A DNA stretch of 64,000 nt from Paragonimus westermani (Eukaryota > Platyhelminthes > Trematoda > Plagiorchiida > Troglotrematidae). This document shows positions 59,050-64,000 of the stretch, piece by piece. The stretch spans positions 33,014-97,013 of the forward strand of contig QNGE01000886.1 of NCBI GenBank assembly GCA_008508345.1, in the 5' to 3' direction. Made by a program: the position numbers and the translations under genes. Numbering within the stretch: position 1 is the stretch's first letter; every line of letters starts with the position of its first letter. The notes under the pieces were generated by a model. It did no database searches. It saw only the letters and a list, made by a program, of their open reading frames with translations, and had not been told where the DNA came from.

Positions 59050-60330
59050 AGGCTTGTGACATCGTGAGCCATCATGCTAATTTGCTCAAAAAACTCAGAA
59101 TTTCTCTCTAGGGAACGTGCATTACATAATGATGTTAATTGGGTGACAGACGTCAAACCTCGTGGAGAGTTTTGTTGCTATCTTTGTGGTGAATATCATT
59201 AGGAACTAACCGATTGTCCACACTTGAGTTAGATTTGTCGATTCTGTTAGAAGAGAGAACTTATTCCGAAACTGTACATCTCTAAAGGTAATGCTTGCAA
59301 CTCATTTACTTCCAGGCCAACTGATCCGATAGACAAAGGCCTGAATATTCAGTGAATCAACATTACAACAATTAATCACAGCTTTAGGACAACGTCAGAC
59401 ACATAGTTAATTGTCTTCTTAAAAGTAACTAGACAATAAGTTCCATTCCAGCTCCACACTGGATCGGCCGCTGTACTGCTAGGATCGGTTTTTTTACACC
59501 TTCCAGAGATGGATCTCTCAAAAAATCATTTGAGATCTTAAACTGGTGTAACGGTGTGTGTTATCGGTAACTTCTTTGAGTGTGTGTCCTACAACAATTG
59601 CGTAAATTAATTACGTGTGCACTCGACTAGAGGATCGGATTCAAGTGTACTTGATCGAGATTGGACAGAGCATATTCCTGGTATCATAATAAGTGTTAAT
59701 ACGACTGAGGACCAGTCACGAATTTTTTCGATCAGATGAAGTTTAGAAAGCTTCAAAATTATGTCTTACATTGACAGTTCATATCGAAATCAACACCGAG
59801 GTTTTGGAGGGCCCAGACCTTGCTGTAGGCTCTTCATAACAGATATGAAAATGAAATATGCTGGCCCCAGAAAGAGGGTATAATTGAAGCCATCCAGTTT
59901 TCAGGTTGGGCAGTGCCCATCATGCCCGCATCAAGACCCGACGATACAGTAGGAATTGGCAGTGACTATAAAATAACTGTGAGCCGAGTGTTACAGTTAG
60001 ACAGTTATACCTTACCAACAATTGAGAACACGTGTGCATCCTTACCTGAGAGTGAACTTTCTACACAACTGGACTTGAGTCACGCAAACCAACTGGCACT
60101 ACGATAAGCACTTATGCAGGATTGTTTCGTCACACCCGCCTCTCATTCGGGATTAACTCTCCACTCGCTGTTTTTCAACGGGTCACTGACTCTCTTGTTA
60201 AGGATATAACTAACACATGTGCATACTTAAATGAAATTCTGATCACCGGGCGCAATACTGAACAGCACTTTCAGAGTTAGGACCTGGTCTTAAATAGACC
60301 ATCAGATGTAGGTCTTATATTGATAAGAGG
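59050..60330 (+). pseudogene. Gypsy gag-pol fragment: zinc knuckle, protease, reverse transcriptase
   Basis: Plus strand: gag end with CYLCGEYH...ELTDC (zinc knuckle, broken by a stop) near 59165-59220. Protease block FQLHTGSAAVLLG near 59445-59485, where the catalytic LDTGS has become LHTGS. RT from about 59850: EGIIEAIQFSGWAVPIMPA, then YKITVSRVLQLDSYTLPTIE, LSTQLDLSHANQL (RT motif with catalytic Asp region), FRHTRLSFG, FQRVTDSLVKDI, and AYLNEILITG at 60221-60250, where YLDD has become YLNE. Several frameshifts. Two catalytic motifs are lost, so the copy is dead. It may once have belonged with the LTR/gag pieces on either side. Confidence 0.8.
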
Positions 60331-60334
60331 AAGT

Positions 60335-60735
60335 TGTGATTGAACGAAACCGTCAAAACACGAAGACTGGTAGATGCGAGCATTTCGTATTGACTCTTGA
60401 GTACCAGATTTACAGTAACATGAAACGGCTTTTTATATCGAACAGTTAGGGGGCGGGTGGAATGAATAGTCGATCGGTGGGTTACGAAAGGTCACTAAGT
60501 CCGTAGAATAGTCAAGCTCACGAACAATTTTTTCTGAATACATAGTACCGGCTTCGGTCGATTGATTGCGACCGCCTCAGCAAACCACATGGATCTTGGA
60601 CTGAGATGACGTAATACGATTCTGAATGCAAAAGCCGGATCGACGGCGTGACCAGTGGTCAGGACGTGCATTGTGACTGCGGACAATGGTTGCTTACGTG
60701 TTTCACCGACATTCCCGTTCTACGGTAATACGAAG
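60335..60735 (-). pseudogene. Penelope-like element 3' end (C-terminus and hammerhead flank)
   Basis: Minus strand: a degraded endonuclease end near 60735, then MHVLTTGHAVDPAFAF, WFAEAVAINRPKPVLC and a stop at 60495-60497. The 3' flank and ribozyme of the 14.5 kb family follow. The protein end is close to that copy (TGHVIDP, FAEAVAINRLKPTLC), so both belong to one lineage. 5'-truncated. Confidence 0.8.
60364..60410 (-). ncRNA. Hammerhead ribozyme in PLE 3' flank, core mutated
   Basis: Stem I TCTGGTA/TACCAG, stem III ATGC-TC-GCAT and the GAAA box are all intact, but the core CTGACGA reads CTCAAGA. The change at the invariant G should abolish cleavage. Confidence 0.75.
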
Positions 60736-61479
60736 TTCTACACCCATTTGAACAAATGTTCTTTCACTTTGGAGATCAAACACCTCTCAGTTCTGCCTAT
60801 TTAACTTTCTTTGCAGTTCTATGTAAATTGGTAGATACAATGTGAAATGATTGAATGAACAGGCAGTTCCTGTGTTCAGGCTAGTACACAAATTTCGGTT
60901 GCGGTAAATGTTCGTTTAATCGAATTCATTAGTCTTTGTGCTGTCCGGTGCATGTTATAATCACCTTTAAAAGGCACTTTTATGCAAACTTTCTTCTTTT
61001 TCATAGTGACCAGGATGTAACTGGTTCGACTGTCCTACGGACACGTAAGTAGATAATAGAATAACGGTCAGTAAGACGAGTATAACGGAACGATAGTCAA
61101 CGATAGCGAACAACGGACTACGGAATATGCACGACTAGGTCGAGGCTTCCCGGCCATCCCAACCACCCGAGGTTAACGCATGAACACCAAGAAGACTGGC
61201 ATTCGGACAGCTTTCCTTTATGTCACTCAATCCGAAGACAACACGGTCACGAACCGGACCATATTTAGGGGGTTTGCGAGCAATAGGAAGACCAATTAAA
61301 GGCGGACCAAGTGTTGAGCCGAATAGTACATTGATGCACGTACGCGGGATGTAAGCACGTGAGCGTGGAGGCTCGTAAGTGGGATGCCAGAGATTTGTCA
61401 CAAGGGTTAAAGGACGAAGTGGCACATGACCGTGCCAACTACGAAGGTCACTCGCCAGTGTACTTTGTTAGCCTTTGTC
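60736..61479. other. Unassigned, possible PLE flank
   Basis: GC-richer than its surroundings at 61140-61440 with a long open minus-strand frame (61135-61425) that resembles no known domain. It lies downstream of the PLE piece at 61480-61705 and may be part of it. Confidence 0.35.
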
Positions 61480-61705
61480 GCACATTATTTTCGGGGAACT
61501 GGCGACTTCCCCGACAGACCAACTTTTGGGTTGGCGGTTTCGATCTGATGTCTTTCTATATAACGTTTTGGATAGCCATTTGATTGTGGTACAGCCGTGG
61601 TCAACTCTAGTTCCTCCACCATACAGTCCTGTGTGCGGATTCGTCTTGTGCATGTGAATAGTGTATTTATTAGTGCGCGTTTGTGATGGACCGCATTGAG
61701 CAAAA
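61480..61705 (-). pseudogene. Penelope-like element linker fragment
   Basis: Minus strand: HHKRALINTLFTCTRRIRTQ, VEELELTTAVPQSNGYPKR and the start of the pre-endonuclease segment. These match the post-RT region of PLEs (YK..LI.TLF...R.IC; NGYP.RFI). Faces away from the next fragment, forming a head-to-head pair. Confidence 0.7.
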
Positions 61706-61739
61706 GTTAGTCACAGACATAGCTAGTCTGTCATACTAA

Positions 61740-62005
61740 AAACGTTACGTCGATGATACACTAGTATTCATTCAGTCGAAACGGGCAATAGACAATCTAG
61801 TGCAGCGCTCGACTGACTGTCATCCCAATTTGAAAGCAACGTGTGAATTTGACACTGACAACTGTTTGCCATTTCTAGACGTGCTCATTAGTCGCCAGGA
61901 TAATGGCTTTATTAGAAGAGCGGTCTATAGGAAATCCCGGTGGTCTGATAAATCCTTGAACTTTAGTGGTTTCACACCGGAAGAGATGGTGCGCTCCCAT
62001 CATAC
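61740..62005 (+). pseudogene. Penelope-like element RT end, YVDD box retained
   Basis: Plus strand, one open phase: KRYVDDTLVFI (YVDD at 61746-61757), then LPFLDVLISRQDNGFIRRAV and YRKSRWSDKSLNF. This is the RT catalytic box followed by the PLE linker. Sequence to the left is cut by the inverted junction near 61705-61740; to the right it runs into the LTR copy at about 62006. Confidence 0.75.
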
Positions 62006-63128
62006 CATCGTCTACGCCACGCACGTTGTTTGCCCGTCTATCGATCGATCGATAACCACTTAGACTGGTCATCTAGTTGATCGTGCGAACTAATCTCACG
62101 GTTGGCGACATCCGATTCGGATTAGCATGTCGCAGTGACCGAAACCAAAGGACGCCTGCGCTTAATCACCACCACAGACGTCTTACGCTGCACCGATTGC
62201 GGTTCCACCCACACACTACATACCCAGTGTAAACCCGAAGGAATAAGGCCGGTACGTGTGTGAGTGAGGCCTTTGTGTTCAACCGGCGAATGCTGGTTAG
62301 CCAGTTGACTAGCTAGCAGGGAAAGGAAACGCTTATCTCTCGGAGAATAAACAGACAGAGAGAGAGCAATGACAAGATCTTAACTGAGAAGAAGAAGAAG
62401 ATGCAAAATATAACCCAAAAGCCATTAAGGTATAGGAGTGCATGTTTGTGCAACCCCGGATAAGGTAAAGATGGAAAACAAAATCCAGATTAGAGTCCGA
62501 ATAGAACAGACAAACCATTCTTCATACAGTGCATCGACAAAAATAAGGAGAAGAATGGGTAGAAGATTGTAGACACCCAAGTTTTTGAACAGAGGAACAT
62601 ATTATTTGCCATACCCCCATGGTCATAGCCGATGTAATCATTATAAGAAATAGAATGGATACAATGACATGACCTACCTGAGCCTGACGTATTCATCGTC
62701 TCTTGGCCGATGGTGTATTATGGGTAGGTCGATGACCGACTAATCCCAAATGGCCAGCGCATTCGCGGCAACAAATATCGTAATGCTACATAGTCATGTC
62801 ACCGCGACCTATGGCACCGATGGTTCCCTCGCGTACCGCGCGCCTTCATTCTCGGCCGCGCAACAACTGCTCGTTGAAATTGCGAAAGTCCACCCTTATC
62901 GTATTCCTCCAGGCCCTCCTGTTCAACGCTAAGTTTTTCCTACATCTACAACCAATGTTACAACATGAAAGACCTACCACGCATCTTACACACGTCCCTT
63001 GTCACATAGTGCTCTGTGCCCGGTTTTGTGATTGCCGTTAGTGATTTTGTTGGTTGTTGTTGTTGTAACAGAACGTTTTATCACACTTTCATTTTTCTAT
63101 TAAACGACAACGTAAGAATTTGGTGACC
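62006..63128 (+). mobile_element. Ty3/Gypsy-type LTR split by a LINE insertion
   Basis: Left part 62006-62096 and right part 62983-63128 together match the uninterrupted LTR at 56.1-56.3 kb. ATCT occurs at both edges (62093-62096 and 62983-62986), consistent with a 4-base target-site duplication. The right part is followed by TTGGTGACCGACATAACTTG, the probable primer-binding site. Confidence 0.7.
62097..62982 (-). mobile_element. 5'-truncated LINE 3' end inserted in a Gypsy LTR
   Basis: Reverse complement of the 3' end of the LINE at about 27600-28360: the last ~70 codons, 3' untranslated region and terminal GGATGTCGCCAACC. The insertion ends are fixed by comparison with the empty LTR at 56.2 kb. 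62333-62518 differs from 27938-28123 at a single base, while flanking parts are several percent diverged. Confidence 0.8.
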
Positions 63129-63147
63129 GACATAACTTGATCGAATT

Positions 63148-63240
63148 ATGGCGAATTTTCTCAGTGCACCTTTCCCATTTTGGAACTTGTTTACCGGAGA
63201 GCTTACTGCCGAACAATATTTACCGTGAAAAACATCTATA
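63148..63240 (+). pseudogene. Gypsy gag start, truncated
   Basis: ATG 63148: MANFLSAPFPFWNLFTGELT then AEQYLP and a stop. Parallel to MVSFLSARFPFLDL at 56349. Similarity ends soon after the stop. Confidence 0.65.
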
Positions 63241-64000
63241 TAACTCATCGGAATTTTCACAACAATCTATGTGCGAAAGTTTTCTTCAGAATTCGTTGTT
63301 TTTAATTTAAGCATTCGCACAACAGAAAAACTTTTCCAAACTGTAGTGTTGGGCAAAAGGTTGACGGGGTGTTTTTCGGTACACAGCTCTCACGGTTCAT
63401 ACATCTGAGTGTGTCATTCTTGGACAACATAAATCACCGGGTTCAGCTAGAATCAGTTGGCATTGGCTCGGGTCTCACATGAAAAGACTCAGCTCTCTGT
63501 AAACTTTATTCCCGCATGTTTAATCTTCTGCGCCAAACACCTTAGTCAATGTGGCTGAGCGTCGTGTATTGTTAGACCAATCGATTTTCCCGGAAAATTT
63601 GTCGGAACAGTGTAATCGGCGTTTTGGTAAGAGACGTCAGAGCGTTGTCAGTGTGACATAGTCAGCCGTTCTGCTACAAAATTAATTACAAATGTTTAAG
63701 CTGTTGTAAGTGTGATCTGCTTAAGGCAGCCCACTCGCGGAGAGCAGCCTGTTGATAGAATGAATCACTAGTAAATTGAATTGTGAGAATGTACGTGGGA
63801 TCTTTTAATCGGTCAGTGCTGAACCACTAAATGCTTATTCTTCAATCCAACCGTATGTGACAGAATCGTTGCTCAGCAGTCTGCCTGGATCATTTCAGTC
63901 GATTTTTAATCTGTGATGTTAAGCATGCTGAGATTCATGGAACTGTGCTGAATCGGATGAAATTTTGATTGAGTGAATGACCTTTGTACAACAGCTGTGA
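63241..64000. other. No recognisable gene
   Basis: No element from this window continues into it. Confidence 0.5.

Noticed and set aside
61135..61425. Long GC-rich minus-strand frame with GSTLGPP, resembling an RT GSPLGP box
   Set aside because: The surrounding residues do not fit an RT, and its position downstream of the PLE linker is wrong for this motif.
1..64000. Canonical tRNA or rRNA genes, CRISPR arrays, operons, prophage
   Set aside because: None visible; the only tRNA-like sequences are SINE heads, and the content is that of a eukaryotic genome.

Overview
The window looks like a slice of a repeat-rich flatworm genome, most likely a digenean trematode. The signs are many Penelope-like elements (PLEs) with GIY-YIG endonuclease remains, RTE/CR1-type LINEs, a Ty3/Gypsy element, a short tRNA-derived SINE carrying a hammerhead ribozyme (HHR; the schistosome Sm-alpha SINE is the known parallel), moderate GC content and a class A GPCR with very long loops. 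No bacterial features (operons, Shine-Dalgarno sites, CRISPR) are present. Species cannot be fixed from the sequence alone.

Only one host gene is well supported: an intronless reading frame for a 702-residue rhodopsin-like GPCR at 44318-46426 (+). Almost everything else that can be recognised is transposon debris in a gene-poor background. Two weaker host candidates are a possible exon at 19263-19427 and a 122-codon frame at 51394-51762 (-).

Layout. 1-440: 3' end of a LINE. 1.3-1.5 kb: SINE. 2.2-3.0 kb: PLE C-terminal half. 5.0 and 43.0 kb: two copies of an unclassified repeat. 7.5 kb: SINE. 8.9-10.2 kb: PLE remnants with a perfect 15-bp-arm palindrome. 11.1 kb: SINE. 14.5-16.7 kb: a nearly complete PLE holding a 404-base assembly gap, joined head-to-head to a second PLE 3' end whose HHR is structurally intact. 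23.8 kb: best-preserved SINE. 25.6-28.4 kb: LINE invaded by an antisense LINE tail. 31.4 and 33.3 kb: SINEs. 35.9-38.3 kb: head-to-head PLE pair, each with an HHR. 39.5-42.6 kb: full-length but dead LINE. 44.3-46.4 kb: GPCR. 50.4 kb: SINE. 53.1-53.7 kb: IS630/Tc1-like transposase with one stop. 56.1-63.2 kb: dense cluster of Gypsy LTR/gag/pol pieces, four PLE copies and a LINE tail inserted into an LTR.

The most notable signal is the repeated occurrence of small type I hammerhead ribozymes in two unrelated retroelement classes of this window, PLE 3' ends (five copies) and tRNA-derived SINEs (seven copies in varying decay). Both use the same minimal stem III with a two-base loop. The other recurrent theme is head-to-head inverted PLE pairs at three loci.
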